Source of the DNA: Protonemura montana
Taxonomy: Eukaryota; Arthropoda; Insecta; Plecoptera; Nemouridae
Length of the DNA: 64,000 nt
Assembly: GCA_947568835.1 (NCBI GenBank)
Contig: OX387606.1
Coordinates: 18,571,940-18,635,939 of the forward strand
Reading direction: 5' to 3'
Positions 27,314-40,198 of this stretch are shown here, in pieces (within the stretch, counting starts at the first letter, position 1; each line of letters begins with the position of its first letter). A model generated the notes under the pieces. It saw only the letters and a list, made by a program, of their open reading frames with translations. It searched no databases and was not told the DNA's origin. The position numbers and the translations under genes were made by a program.

Positions 27314-27628
27314 AGCATTGGGATGTCACTGGTTTCGAGGAAGTTCTATCCTTGCTTCTGTTCGGGAACAGTGGAATTAGGTAGCAGGAAAAAAAAGGAT
27401 TTAAATGTACTGCTTCGCGGCAAAATTGTTTCTGTTTTCAATCAGATGGGGTTCGCGTCCCCGGGATTGAAACCGGAGAAAATTGAGATGAAAATCGTAA
27501 AGTGTGCGAACGATTGTCGGTGGCAAGAAAATTGTGGTCTCGTCCTTGGGGAATCAGAGGTCGGAGATCAGAACGCCGGAGGCATTATAGTAAGAGACGA
27601 CTATTATAAATGGGGACGTATGGTCTAG

Positions 27629-29408
27629 GTTTCCCGAGCAAATGCACAGGATATTTATTATGTTTCTGAGAAGCTTACTTTTTATAATGAACTATGTCAG
27701 GAATGTCAAGCGTCCTTAAAATGCAAATTCGATAACACAGCGTCCGCATTTGAAAAATGCATTATTTTCTTGAACATGCTCTATTTAATCACGATCTGGT
27801 AGATGTTTCTGCATTACTTTAGAGGCAAAAAGTCGGAAAATTTTTACTTGATCCAAGAAAACGTGTACGTGTAAGAAGATTTTCGTCTCAACCATTAAAT
27901 GCAATCGCTTCTGGCAGACGGTGACGCGATCAGCTGTTTAACAGTAGGTTGCCAGCGGTTTTGAAGAGTGTTGAGAGCTCATTGTTGGCCAAGACAGAGG
28001 CTTGAAGACGGGACAAGAGCTAGCGCTTTTCGGGACTGATCGAGCCAGCCGGGACGGCACGAGACGGGCAGGAGCGAACCCCCCAGAGCTAGGCTAGACG
28101 CGTCCAGAGAGCTTCTCGAACGAGACGAAAATTGCGAGCAATACGAAAACACAATCTTATCGTCCTAGCTGCTTGCTTCGCTGATTGTCAACTACGGGGA
28201 AAAATTGCAATCTTTTTATCGGGACAAAAAGATAGGGGATGGCATGTGGAGTGGGTCGCACAGGAGGAGAAAACTTGTTAAGGGATGATTGGTTGTTTGG
28301 TGGTAGGGGGTGGGAGGAGGGGGGAAAGACAAAGGGAAATTGCAAAAGAGAAGATTAAACTTTCCGAAAATTTCCATTTGTATAAAATGAAGGAATAATT
28401 CACCGTTAAATTGTTCACTACTACATCTTTATACCAGGGCATAGTTTGTAGCTCTGTTTTAAGTATAATTCAGTTAGAGTAACTTGCACATTGAAGTCTG
28501 GAGATTGTTTAAGTTTCTGCGCTTGTCACTGCAAGGGGTTCGCCGAGTACCAATACCTACAGTTTCTGTATTAAACGGGAGAAGCAATGCATTAATTAAA
28601 GTAAGTCTTCGGTTTAACGACGTGATGCAAAGCGAAGGATCTTCGCGGAATCCTCTTGACACACTTGGCAGGGCACGGAGCGCTCAGATGCGCAGCGTGG
28701 CGTGCGCAGCGACTCGTCAGCTGATTTGCTCAAGGGATGATTGCGAATGACGGAACGAAAAACTGATAACTTTTCGTTAACCGTCCGACGAAAAAGTTTC
28801 CAGTACGAGACGTGTTTACTGAAATCGCAGTCCTGCCGGGTGGGAGTTAGATATTCGAAAACTCTGTTGCTGTGTATTTGCGACATCCGAATAGATCCGC
28901 AGAGTCAACATCGACGATCTAGAGGTAGCAAATTCTCCGTTGATTGTCTACCCCGAAGCTATTCAATCAATTAATCATGTACATCAGGTTTATTTGATCC
29001 CATAATTAATAATTGTATTAATATTAGTATTATTGTAGTAAATTCGGTTATCAGTTCGCCGGAAGCATCCCACTAATAATTAGCAGACCAATCATGGGTA
29101 TAGGCTCAGCGTGAGATAGCGCGAACGTCTTAGGCCGACTGCATACACTGCGGTGATAACGCAAAAGCGCGGGAGAATTCTACTTCCGGCCGGCAATAGA
29201 TACGGTTTCCTCTTCCGGCCCAATAACAATAGACAGTTAAAGCGATAACCGTTCGTCTTCGGGCGATTCTCAGTGAAGCGAGAGAGAGAGCTCGCGCGCT
29301 GGGATTTATTCACAGAGAGTGGCTAAGAAGTCGTCCATACGAGTCGTCTCGGCCTATTCCCCTTTGAGCGGATCCCTTATCCCACCCTGCGAAAGCTGGA
29401 ACATGTGT
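27629..29408. other. intergenic or intronic DNA
   Basis: No gene supported. Near 29165-29290 there is a promoter-like mix: two CTTCCGG (ETS-type) sites, a TCAGT initiator-like pentamer and a GAGAGAGAG run. No transcript can be tied to it. Confidence 0.4.
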
Positions 29409-29481
29409 GCTCGGATAGCTCAGTTGGTAGAGCACCCGACCGGCAATTGGGTGGTCCCGGGTTTGTATCCCGGTTCGGTTG
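29409..29481 (+). tRNA. tRNA-Ala(GGC)-like sequence, probably a pseudogene or SINE head
   Basis: The sequence folds as a cloverleaf. The D-stem GCTC/GAGC lies at 29418-29433 and the anticodon stem CCCGA/TTGGG at 29435-29451. The 7-nt loop CCGGCAA gives anticodon GGC, and the T-stem CCGGG/CCCGG lies at 29457-29473. The A-box TAGCTCAGTTGG is perfect and the B-box is degenerate (GGTTTGTATCC). Several points argue against a working tRNA: C instead of U at position 33, a T-loop without the usual TTCGA, a mismatched acceptor stem, and a GGC anticodon that eukaryotic tRNA-Ala normally lacks. A tRNA-derived SINE head or decayed tRNA copy is more likely. No clear SINE body or tail follows. Confidence 0.5.
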
Positions 29482-32194
29482 CACATATTTCCAGTCTAGC
29501 TTCCTTTCCAACCAAGAAAGTTATGTGACAAAGAGGTAGTTAGCGTCAAAGATTTTGGCCATGTTTATTGTCTGGAGGGACCACCAACAGTTAAAACCGA
29601 GCCTCACACTCGGCACCTCCACCTCAACGTGCATCGAATATCAACGTCGCATTCACACAATTACTCAAGTTTTCATAGATCTTCTTATGTTTTATGACTG
29701 CAATGACGCTGTGGCTGCGCGCAAAGTGCGTTGTCGAACATCGCCGAAAGCACCTTCAGCCACTGGCATTTGAATGCGCAAACTCTAGGGAGTCTTATTT
29801 TTATCTCGCATCGATGGTCCATTACCGTGATCTTATGGAGCGCCAAAGCGATACGGTTTATCAAAGAGATCCACATCGATCGTACAATCGCACTCAAGAT
29901 AAGAAAAAAAAATACATTGGCGAAGAGAAAGGTTCGGTTTCTTTCTTTATAAAATCGTTTTCCCTAGCAACGCCGGTTGATTGTGCCTTGGCCGTGGCCG
30001 TGGCGGTCTCTGTAAATAGGGCCATTTGCTATTGGATATAAAAGAGGTGGAGAGCCCTGTGGAAGTGAGAGAATCAAACCACACGGATTTAATGGCTCCA
30101 ATATGGCCACTTATGTCTTTCACATATCACGACCTCTCTCGCCAAGACTCGGCTGGTGGTGACACTCTTGGCAGGACCTTTCAGGATCACTGCTAGCCTC
30201 CTTAGCCTCCTTAGGATAAAATGGCACCCTTAGTAAGGAGGCCAATTTTTCTTACTCGGAACCGAACTGCTCATTCAAGTATTCATAACTAGTAAATAGA
30301 ACGCGAAGAAATGAAATAGTTTTAGGAAAAACTATTTGAAATGGGTGCTATTAGTGCTAAGGATAAATCAAGTAGATATGAGTCTAAAAACCATCATAAA
30401 TGAAATAGTTATTTTGTAGGCGAGTTCATTTTTCAAATATGAAACGGTGGAGTTTTGACTGATATTGTGGAATAATTTTCTTTGGAAAGGAAAATCTTTT
30501 TGAAAAGCTCTTGCGGGAATTTGGCATGGAAATAAAATTAACTCACAAAATATTTGTTACCCAGGCTAATTTCATGCAATTTTTCTTTGTAAAGGTAAAT
30601 ATTTTGTAAGACACCGCTCCCAATAAAGTATATGAGATTCAAATTGAGAATAGCAGAGCTCCTACAGAGTTACTGGCCGCATTGACTTGGACCAAGTGCC
30701 GACCAGCCGATACTGATGTCTATGTAGTTGCAAATGTAGCCGGCCGTGTAAGGGGGCAGGTAATGAAGTGGAAAGCAGTCGACGTCCGTCTTTCCGCTCA
30801 TCCATACGCGGGCGTCGGCGTCGGCAGCGATCACTCTGTTTCATTCACCTCCTCGAATTTCGCCTCTATTGTCTCTAAGGTGCCCGGGCGAGATCATGAC
30901 GACGTCACACACACATGAATCTCAAGTAGAAGGGGGCTTGGACATCCAACATTGAAATCGATAAACGTTCCAATCCAAGACTGGGCCTTTATTTTTAAAT
31001 TTTGAGAAAAGCACCAATCGAACGATATACCTTTTGTTGAAGTTGTCTATCTCGATATAACCTACAGTAAAAATTTTCTAAAATTAGCGTTAGAGGTGGA
31101 AATTTGATTTTTAAATGGCTTAGGAGTTAGGCCCTATATATACTCATTGCCGCGACCATGGGTGCCGCTATGTTCATTCAGTTTTTCTTGACAAATAACA
31201 ATGCATTTTCCCCGGTCTCTATTGATAAATGTGTCTGAAAGGAATGAATCCATGCTTTTGAATGATTACATTATTTTGTTACAGATTACAACTTTCTATA
31301 TACGACGAGCGAGATTTTCAACACCTGCCAATTTTAAATCGAATGTGTTTCGATGGTGGGATATTTTTTATGTAACATTTTTGTGTTGGTTTTAGGTCGA
31401 CAAGGTGAAGCACGTTCTCTTTTCAAATGTCGCATTGTGAAGATTGAATGAAACGCATAAAGGAACGAGATTTCAAAATATGTTACCCCCTCGAAAACGT
31501 TGATGTCCTGTACATAGCGGTGCAACTGTGTGTCCTCTACATTTCTACAGCATAACAGGAATTCAATTGAAATACGAGCCACGCAATTATGGTATTAAAA
31601 AGTAGTGTCATTTTTTTGTTTGGGGACGCACACGTTTATGAAAGTTAGCGTTGGGAAAAGTGATACACCCCCAAAATGAGCGACCATCTGTTTTTTAAAA
31701 ATCCTTCTAGGGCGCAAAATCATTAACAGTGGCCGGCTCACAATTCCACAGAACTAAATGCAAGATTAAGGACTCGACTAATGGACGGTCTCCATAAGAA
31801 AGGATCCTAGTATCTCGCTTTATCTATAATTATCAATATCCTCTCGATATCAACTTTCAATGATTGATCACACACTGCGAGCTGCAAAACCAAGAGTTGC
31901 TTCAGCGAGCACACAAATCACTAATAGAGAACCTTTTAGTCAACAGTTTTATTTGCTGTCCTTTCTTCCCGGGGCAATATTTCCTCGCAGGATTTATCTT
32001 CTGGACTTGGGTTTTTCATTCTTTTCGCCATTACTCTTGATGGAAAGATACACGCTAAGGGAAAATTCCTAACTTCTTCCTTACTGATACTGACCGCAAT
32101 AGATAGCTCATGCAATGACAAGAGAACCGTCGAGCAGAACAAGCTTTTGCGCATCCGTTTGGAAAGACATGCCACGCTTTTGAAAGTAACTTAC

Positions 32195-32293
32195 CCCTTC
32201 TCTTTATCGAATTTTGAAAATAACATTTTATCGAAGAGTCTTTGTAGAGAAATCTGAATGCCAATATCCTGTAGCAAGGCATACTGTTGGCCA
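32195..32293 (-). CDS. candidate internal exon, 99 nt, unrecognised
   Basis: On the minus strand an acceptor-like TTGTTTCGCAG ends at 32294, and a perfect donor GTAAGT starts at 32194. The 99 nt between them (a multiple of 3) are open in one frame and encode about 32 residues with alternating hydrophobic and charged residues (Q-Q-Y-A-L-L-Q-D, then R-L-F-D-K, then F-D-K-E-K-G). No partner exon or family is recognised. A GTAAGT with an open 100-nt frame can arise by chance in 64 kb, so this is a candidate only. Confidence 0.2.
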
Positions 32294-32744
32294 CTGCGAA
32301 ACAAGCACTCCCACGTTTCTTTAAATAACGCAATCTTATTTAAAATGCATTGCGTATCTACCAAGATACTTTATGGGTCTGAAGGGCAAAGAAGGGGGTG
32401 GATATATACCCTTTCTACCGCGACGATAGGGGATCTTTGTTTTTCTATTTCACAATCTTGTAGTGTCATACAAGGGCAAATACAAGGGCAAGGGCAAAAG
32501 TGTGGTGCATGCAGGGGTAGGGATGACGGAGGGGTTAGTTTACATCTCAAAGTTTCTCGAGTAAAGTTAACGAGAGTGGCATCTTCAACTAACCGCCACT
32601 TGGCTACAATGCGGCGATGTGTGCAAGTCCCCCTACCTCCCACCCCATCCTCCCTTTATAGTCATCGTGAATTGTAACAAATGGGACAACAGATATCAAA
32701 AGAGGGGAGACGAATACGTGGGCCTATATTATGTAAGAAAGGTA

Positions 32745-32783
<39 letters not shown>
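32745..32783 (+). repeat. (GCTG)n microsatellite
   Basis: About 9.7 perfect copies of the tetranucleotide GCTG. Confidence 0.92.
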
Positions 32784-35700
32784 AGATTTCAATGCTTGTA
32801 TCTTTGCACTTCTAGGAGCAGTCAACTTTGCAGATCGGTTTGGGTGAATAAGTGCAGCGGCACGGACAATTTCAAGGGTTTCTGAACCCAAAGAAGCGAG
32901 CCAAACCAAGGCGGAAATTTTGCCAGACACCCGCGTTCCATATCAGAACGAAAAAAGCTGGCATAGGGATCTGAACGTAGCTAAAGAAGAACCTGTGGGC
33001 GAAATTTGGTTGTAACTCAATAGTTTATAATATACGAGGTATAAATTGAAATGGGATATCGTATTTTCGAACTCTGAAACCCCAAAGAAATAAAATAAAA
33101 CAATCTTGACCTCGATGATCTCGATGTCTTGCTTGATCGAACAATGACCGAAGCTCCTTTCCAATGACGTCGGACTTTGGCTGTATTTCTTCGACGCCAA
33201 GCTCTTCGATCGCCGTGATTTCACAAGTCAATAATTGCGGTCTGTGTCACTGATTAACGAGTGATTAAAAGTCGTCGGTGTTCGCAGGTGGTAGTAGTCA
33301 GCGGCTGGAGTAATATTATGCCATGCTTCCTTGACAATAGGGAATTTCAAGTTTGAGAGCGCCATCCTTTGTCTAGAAGTTAAAGTTAGAATCTGATTGA
33401 ACATTTGTCACCTCCGAGCAACGAACAATTACACTTTGGCAACTCGTTATGAGCCACGTCCGACGTGGTACATGCATCAATAACCTGACCACACCCTTAA
33501 CATGGCTAATGACGGGCACATCGGTAATTGAAGCCCCAAGAATACCGTAAGTGCAGGAGCTCAAAACTTGCAAGATAGGGGTACCAAAGGTACCCGGGAT
33601 TTCATACCCCTATTACTATTTCATTTTGATGTGTAAACATCAAATCAGCGAATCTCCGCAATGAAAAATCGTTCTGCTTTTATCGTGACTTGATTTGAGA
33701 TATTAGGGTCAATTTAGAATTCAATCTACAGAGAAATGAATTCTCAAAACTCACCACAAAACTGCATGTTATAGGTAATGTTGCAGAGAAACTTTATTTT
33801 CGTTCTCCGCGTATCGAGTTGTGACATTTTATGCTATTTGCGGGATCAATTGTGGAAATACATTTCTGAACTAAGATTGAACGACATAACGCAGTTTAAA
33901 ATCTATTACCAGAGCTAGATGAAAACTCTGTCTGGCCATCTGGGAAATGCCGTGGAGGTGCCGGATTCGAGTCTCGGGAGTGTCTGGCCGGCGTTCGGAT
34001 TTGAACGCAGGAAAAGATTGAGTGCGTTGCCGAAAGGAAACTAGCGAGAAGAATTTCCCTGCAGAGAAGATATGTACGAATGAGACACGTCGAGCAAAAG
34101 GGACAAATCTATCGCCGAGTGATATTCCAATGCCAGCTCGACCCTCCGAGGAGAGAAAATTGAATTTAAAAGTCTTCAGAGCGGTACAGCAGCGCTCAAA
34201 ATGTATATTTTGCGCGCACAGTACGTGAATGTGACGTCAAGGAAAATCTTACATCTTAGAAAATGCTCGTGTTTCTGTCCATACTTCTGAAGCATGTAGT
34301 AATCATGGGCATCATTACACATTTTGTATGAATTTGTAGACCTAAGGCTAGGTTCAATGCTACAGTTATTGCAGCCCTCGAGCTAGTTTCTGTTTAAACG
34401 TAGAAAGGATAATAAACACCAAGATGGGGTGGACTTTTCCCGTGAAGATCCCTGCAAGACCTTTCAAGTCCTTCTACCTCGCATCCCCCTAAGATAATAA
34501 ACTGCAGTACAGCATACAGACTATAAATACTGTGGGCGCGCATCCTTGTCAATATTATGAAATTTATAAAATGTTTGAGAAATGGCTAACTGCAGCATTG
34601 TTGATTTCTTTACAGTTGACTTTTTTTGCATCCCTCAGCTAAATTTTTTACTGTTTGACCTTTACTTTTATAAAATAAATGTGATTTCATGATTTTTGTA
34701 AATTAATTTATACGATTGAATTCGATTTTTATATAGCAGCACAGTATTAAAAAAATTAAGTTCTATTCGACTCCAGTATTTTTTTTTTTTTTACTTTAAT
34801 TAACATGGTAGGTACGCGTATGACATCAACGAGAAATCACCAAGTGTACTCTTCTGCTTGGTAACTGGCAACTCACCGTTTCAGGACCTCCAAAAAAGTT
34901 TTGTCCTTTTTGCTTACCCAGTTGGCTTTAATCTTATGATGAGCTTAAAAAGGAAAAGTTTGAATCAACAACCCTTTCCAGGATTAGCAATATGGGTAAA
35001 CTCAAAGGCAGATGCAGTCCATGTTTAACCCATTCGATGCTAACAATAACAATGACTCTTTCACAACTAGTTTGCCAATAAACACTTCACACTGTTTATC
35101 CTCATCATACCCTACCCACACCCTCAATTTCTTGGAAATCACATATTACTTATCACAACATTTTAATGGATTTTTCATGCACCCAGATCATAATCTGAGC
35201 TCGACAAATTTGTTCCGAGACAGGTTTCACTGAACACTGAGAGGAAATTGCTGAACTTGAATGAGAAAACGGGAGGGTTAGTTCATTTCGCAACGTTTAC
35301 ACAGTTTTACTAGCTTCTCCTAGATGACAGAAACGTTTATTTTCCAAGCGCACGCTTTATGTTTTCTTGAGGCGTCAAAGAAATTCTACATCCGACGTAC
35401 AACATTAACACAGCTGAAGAATTATTTTTCTGCAGAAAGATTTTGTGAAAATGGCATGGTTTTTCACGACGCCCAAGAAATCGGCTACTGCCTTCGGCTT
35501 GCACACGATCGGCGTCTCGCTCTGGTAAGGACACATGTTGATCCTGATTGTTGTATCGAGTCCTTCACCAAAGGAATGCACCCGAAAATAATTTCCAGTC
35601 TATATTGACTGTACTTTATCCAAAGTAAAGAAAACATTTGCAGCTTTTAACAAGATGGGTTAGCCGTTCTTTGTGTCTTTATAAAGGGCATTTTAGGAGG

Positions 35701-36452
35701 GTTGGAAAGATTAGTATAGAAACCCCATGTAAGACATGCTCAGGTAGTGTGGCCAGGTATACGCTAGGTTGTAGCTATTTAAAGCAATAGGCCACGTAGG
35801 ATGAAGAGGAGAAAGCATTTCCATGTCATGCGATGTTTACATGGATACAAGGCTAATTTTGGCACAAAACAAAAAAAAAACCACTCAATTTTCTTAATTT
35901 CAAAGATTCCCTCGGAATTTCTGCGCTGACAAAATTTTCGTATGCAATACTAATTTCACGATGAAACTGCCACGCCTTGATTATCCTTTTGAACCCGCAC
36001 GCCAAGCTTCTCCTCTACTCACTATATCCTTTGCATCGTTCCGAGCTCTGATATCATTTCCTTTCCTACCGAAGTCTGCGTGTTGGAGTACGACACACAA
36101 GGGTGCAACATAACAATTGTTAGCCCATGTAACTGCCTCGTTATGATTGTGTTGTTAACATGTCGGCTAGGCTTCACGGTGGTTGCGTTAACTTCAGAGC
36201 TAAGTTCAAACGAAGCACAATTAATTCTATTAGTTTCACTTATTAAGTTTTGTATTAACAACATGCGCAACGTAAAAATATCCGCCCCCCTTTTGCCACT
36301 GAAAACGATACAGCCTGGCGGGTTCACGTTTGTTCCAAATTTAGATGGAAGTTTGTCTAAGCTGTGTTTTACTGCATTCTGTATATTGTAGTCTGTACCG
36401 CTTTAAAGTGAACCACCCGGCAAAGAGATGAGAAGGGATAACGCGACAGGCC

Positions 36453-36764
36453 ATGCCCTTCCGTATTGTGCCGCCATCTCCACTTTACATCTTACAATCA
36501 TCCCTCGTTAATATATTCATACAGTTTATTACACGATTATATCGGACAAGACACCACGGTGACGGCGACATGCTCGATTTCGTGTTAATCACTGGACTCG
36601 GACAGTATGTCAAAGCAAAAACGACGAGTTCTAACGTCAAACTGGTTTGGAACCGTGATGAGCATTTCTGGGCGATGTGTCAAATCATTTATGAAATTGA
36701 TGACGTACCCAAATGTCAGAAACGCAACAAGATGTGGTCTCCTTACGAATTACCTAGTAACTAG
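36453..36764 (+). CDS. uncharacterised ORF, 103 aa
   Basis: ATG at 36453, TAG at 36762-36764. The first half is hydrophobic (L-Y-I-L, V-N-I-F-I-Q-F-I). The second half is mixed and acidic/basic, with H-H-G-D-G-D, V-W-N-R-D-E-H-F-W, I-Y-E-I-D-D-V and a K-C-Q-K-R-N-K-M-W near the end. Codon choice looks more protein-like than most chance frames here, but I recognise no domain and see no splice or promoter context that fixes it. It may be a host exon, a transposon fragment or chance. Confidence 0.2.
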   Translation: MPFRIVPPSPLYILQSSLVNIFIQFITRLYRTRHHGDGDMLDFVLITGLGQYVKAKTTSSNVKLVWNRDEHFWAMCQIIYEIDDVPKCQKRNKMWSPYELPSN

Positions 36765-37039
36765 GAACTAACTGGCTGCTCTAGACCAACTAGAAATCAT
36801 GTTCAACTCGCCCAGACATGTACCAAGCGCCATCTGTCGTTGAACCGCACGAACCAAACACTTTTTGGTCTGACGTCTCGCATTTCATTTCTTCTATTCC
36901 TGGTTTTTAACAACCGTCGCTCGTCAAATAATTGGTCGTTACCCGTACACAAAATTAAAATAAACGATTTCACCACCCTTTCCTCCTTTATTGTCATTGC
37001 CGCATTCGCTTTTCACCGTGACAAATGCTAACCATCCAC

Positions 37040-37258
37040 CTGCTTATTACTTTGAACAGTTGAACAGAATCACCGCGCACCTTGATGTCATAGATAGCGG
37101 AGATAAATTCAACCCCATCTTTGGGCGTCGTTGAGCTAACCACCCAGGCGACCAGAAATAGAGGACACGAAACCCTGCACTTCGGGTCACCTATTGTAGT
37201 GTTAGAGACAGATGTGCTCACATAAACAAGCTCGCTGGGCCGAAGGATCGAGTTCATC
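37040..37258 (-). CDS. candidate internal exon, 219 nt, unrecognised
   Basis: On the minus strand an acceptor with a fair pyrimidine tract (CCTTATTGTTATTAAG) ends at 37259 and a donor CAG|GTGGAT begins at 37039. The 219 nt between (a multiple of 3) are open in one frame, giving 72 full codons from the ATG at 37257. The peptide has a hydrophobic core (C-P-L-F-L-V-A-W-V-V), an F-I-S-A-I-Y-D-I motif and an R-G-D. Its codons are more GC-balanced than the flanks, and the frame remains open to 37275 upstream. The other strand is broken by stops. I cannot assign a family; I infer a real or recently lost exon, but a chance frame is not excluded. Confidence 0.28.
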
Positions 37259-37611
37259 CTTAATAACAATAAGGATCATGCTAGACAAGATCTGAGATAG
37301 CGTTTTTGTCCACAAGCTGTATACCAATGATCATTGGTCCTTACTTATCAGCAATTTGAAAATAGATATCATACAAATTAAAGTTGACAAAGGGGATCAC
37401 TTGGTTTTTGGGGTACAGTAAAACTACTTACGTGGATGGCTTTAATTAAAAATTGAAATGGATACGATGAAAGACTTTATATTAAGAATATACCCATGCT
37501 CATGAGAAAAATGATGTCTAGAAGTTATCATCAACGTCCAGAGGGATATTTCACATGTATCCACATACAGCAAAGGAGTGAGATGAGAATAGAGGCGAGA
37601 AAAGGAGAGAG

Positions 37612-37754
37612 AGACGTCATTTCCGGTGGTGCTTTGATGACGCGGACTGACGTAGAGTCGCTTCCGGCGCTGACGAGACGAAGGGTGGGTGGGAGGGAGA
37701 GGGGGGTGGGGGAGCTGTCACAATCAGCAGTCCGACCCGTTGGGCTTTGACGTG
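37612..37754. promoter_or_regulatory. cluster of TGACG (CREB/ATF-type) sites
   Basis: Five TGACG or GACGTCA cores fall within about 140 bp: 37613-37619, 37638, 37648, 37671 and 37748. TTCCGG (ETS-type) sites at about 37621 and 37662 and a GAGAGAGA run just upstream accompany them. This is typical of a promoter or enhancer, but no transcript start can be placed. Confidence 0.3.
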
Positions 37755-40198
37755 TCAGCATGCTGCCTTTTAACAAGGAAAAGGTGTCATTTTTGCAATT
37801 ATTTCTCTGCATGCTGTAGTTTTATGAACGAGGACATTTTCATTTAACTTTTTTTACAATTAATAATGCTAAGGTATGGAAGAAGGAACGAAAAACGACC
37901 GACGTCAGCAATATTACCCTTGTCAATTCAAAATTATTACATTATCGATATTAATTTTGTAATTTTATGCCGATGTGAAAAGTATTTTCTTTGAAAATGT
38001 TCAACCGTCGCCTTAATTAAGAAATGACCTGAATTCCCCGAAGCATGTGATATTAATCGGTCGCCCTGCGATCCAATTACAGGTTTCGAATCGGGTTCGA
38101 ATCCAGGTCGCGTCCTGGTCGAGGGTACGAAGGTGTCTGTACAGCGAGTCAACCTGTTGTCGACGCCCCCGGGGGGTCCGCGTTCAAACATGGTTCCTGC
38201 CCGAGTCAAAGCGCGATCAAATGAATCAGACTCTTTGACCGAAACGGCAAGACAATGGTTAAAGGCTTCGAGAAGGAATAGGAACTATGAAAGGTGGCGC
38301 CATTGTGTTCATTGTTCATTCAAAATAATGAGTGATGGCGGCGACGGTAGAAAGTTCTGACTCCCTGCTCCTGATAGAACTATGTATTCTTTGAAGTTCG
38401 CACGACACACTCTATTGCCATTAATTTGTAGTTCATTAATCAGGTGGTTGTTAATTATGTTTTGTTTGTTTCCCTAAATTTATTTCCAGGAAGCGCATAA
38501 ACGTTAACGCTCCAATTTAGCGTATTTCCGGGATATGTTAAACCTCGGTTGATAACGAAGTTTTGTCCACGGCGAGCGTCGTGTTTTGCGAAAAAGGTGC
38601 GGTGAACTGAGGTTCTCTGGGTGATAGTTTGACCCACGAGGTCAGTCAGGGATAATGGTCCATCCAATCAGAAGCTACGCTGATCGAATCAACCCGCGAT
38701 CATAAAAGTCCTGCCTCGCCGCTTTTCCCCTAACCGAAAACCCATCATCTCAAACCAGGGGCTATTACGCGACGGGGAGGGACGAGACCGGGGACACTGC
38801 CTTCTACTAATCACCATTATATCAATTATTTGTTTGGTTAAGCGCACACCTACCAAGCAATGATTGATTCTGTTCAGAGATTAATTTATGGATGTACAAG
38901 ATGATTACTTAGGGGAAGAAAGAAAATTGTTGTAAATACCTTCCAGGGTCCTGTGTCCAAGGAACGCAGCAAGGAAAATCGAAAGCGAAAATTTTTGCGA
39001 GAAATCCAGTGGACACGCCGATACCTAACGTTTCATCTGCGGGAAAGAAAGCAGTGAAATAGGACGCGAATGCTGATAAGAGACCGCTGGTTAATGGCGT
39101 TATACAAGGTGTAGAGAATTACACGTGGCGGGGGCGTGGGGTGGGTGAGGAGCTAAGACGGAGGTAATGGGGGTAGGTGGACGCAATTACAAGCGTAAAT
39201 GAAGGTTGATCGTAACGTAAAACTTTTCCAAGAAACTAATTCGAAAAGCTATTTTGGTCGACGCCCCGTAATGCCTTAGACGTCGTAAAAATCATCCAGT
39301 ATAGCGTCGCGGTATACACTCAGTAGCGGTCGGCGTCGGCGTCGTGGCCCTTCGAAGATTGAGCGTCGCGGCGAAAGTGGCGCCCATTACGAGGCGGGCC
39401 GAATGACTTGTAGCCGCGTTTAGCGGTTTACTACTCACAAAAACAACTACTAGAATATTTTCCCGGAGCGCGCGTGAGAATTAAGTATTTTTATGTCCAG
39501 ATGCAAGGGGTGCAAATTATTAAGCTATTAACCGTACACACACGTGACGATAAAAAAAAAGACTCTTGTAATATACGTGATAGAAGTCTGGTAGAGTTGT
39601 CGTTTAGTGCCTTCAAGTGTACCTAATGTTAGGGCTCAAAAGTAAAGGTTATTATACCTATGCAAGACTAGCTATCTTAACAATCTATAGCTGCAAGCAA
39701 AATAATAATAGGCTGGCACGTGATCGATTTTATAAAACCAACAATGGGCCTTCTTTTTTCATTTCCGGATCGTAGCGAGGATGTTTTGCTTTACTTGTGT
39801 CCCGTCCGTCCCTGAAGAAACGCCATTTAATTTCCAAGTCGCCTGAGGGCTGCAGACCGACCCGATCCCGCTAGACTTGAGCCCAAGTACATCATCAATA
39901 AAAGGCTTTAGCTCTCTTGAGCGAAGACCAACTTCCAATTAATTTGCCCAAGACATTTTTAATCTAATTCCACAGTTTGGTCCACTTTCGGGCATTTTGA
40001 TTGGCTTGGCTGCTGCAGCAGAGTTTAGTGTAATAATAGCGATGCAGTGTGCTCGCTGTACTACACCATCGGATAATTAATACTCCTATTAAATGTAATT
40101 GTGGTGTACGATGCTTGAATAAAGTAGAGTATTAAGGGCATGCAATAACGCGCAAGCTAACAACCTAGGGCAAGATTATCGCGGATCCGAGCGACGGC
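37755..40198. other. intergenic DNA
   Basis: No gene seen. GC-rich patches lie at about 38080-38200 (B-box-bearing, listed separately), 38300-38355 and 39250-39420; the last contains a GGCGTCGGCGTCG block at 39331-39344. Confidence 0.4.
38047..38220 (+). repeat. possible tRNA-derived SINE fragment
   Basis: GGGTTCGAATCC at about 38091-38102 is a perfect B-box, preceded by a short stem CCTG...CAGG like an anticodon arm. About 60 bp downstream, GACGCCCCCGGGGGGTC forms a strong hairpin, then a TTCAAAC and a GGTTCC follow, a layout like the SINE tails elsewhere in the window. No A-box is clear and the ends are not defined. Confidence 0.25.

Larger units (their letters stand above)
29482..36452. 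other. gene-poor stretch with microsatellite
   Basis: No confident gene. It includes a GCCTCCTTA direct duplication (30196-30213) with its inverted copy at 30234-30242, a (GCTG)n microsatellite at 32745-32783, and a candidate minus-strand exon at 32195-32293, both listed separately. Near 33970 a GGATTCGAGTC resembles a B-box, but nothing around it supports a tRNA or SINE. Confidence 0.4.

Noticed and set aside
33930-33985. B-box-like GGATTCGAGTC
   Set aside because: No A-box, no foldable arms and no repeat context.
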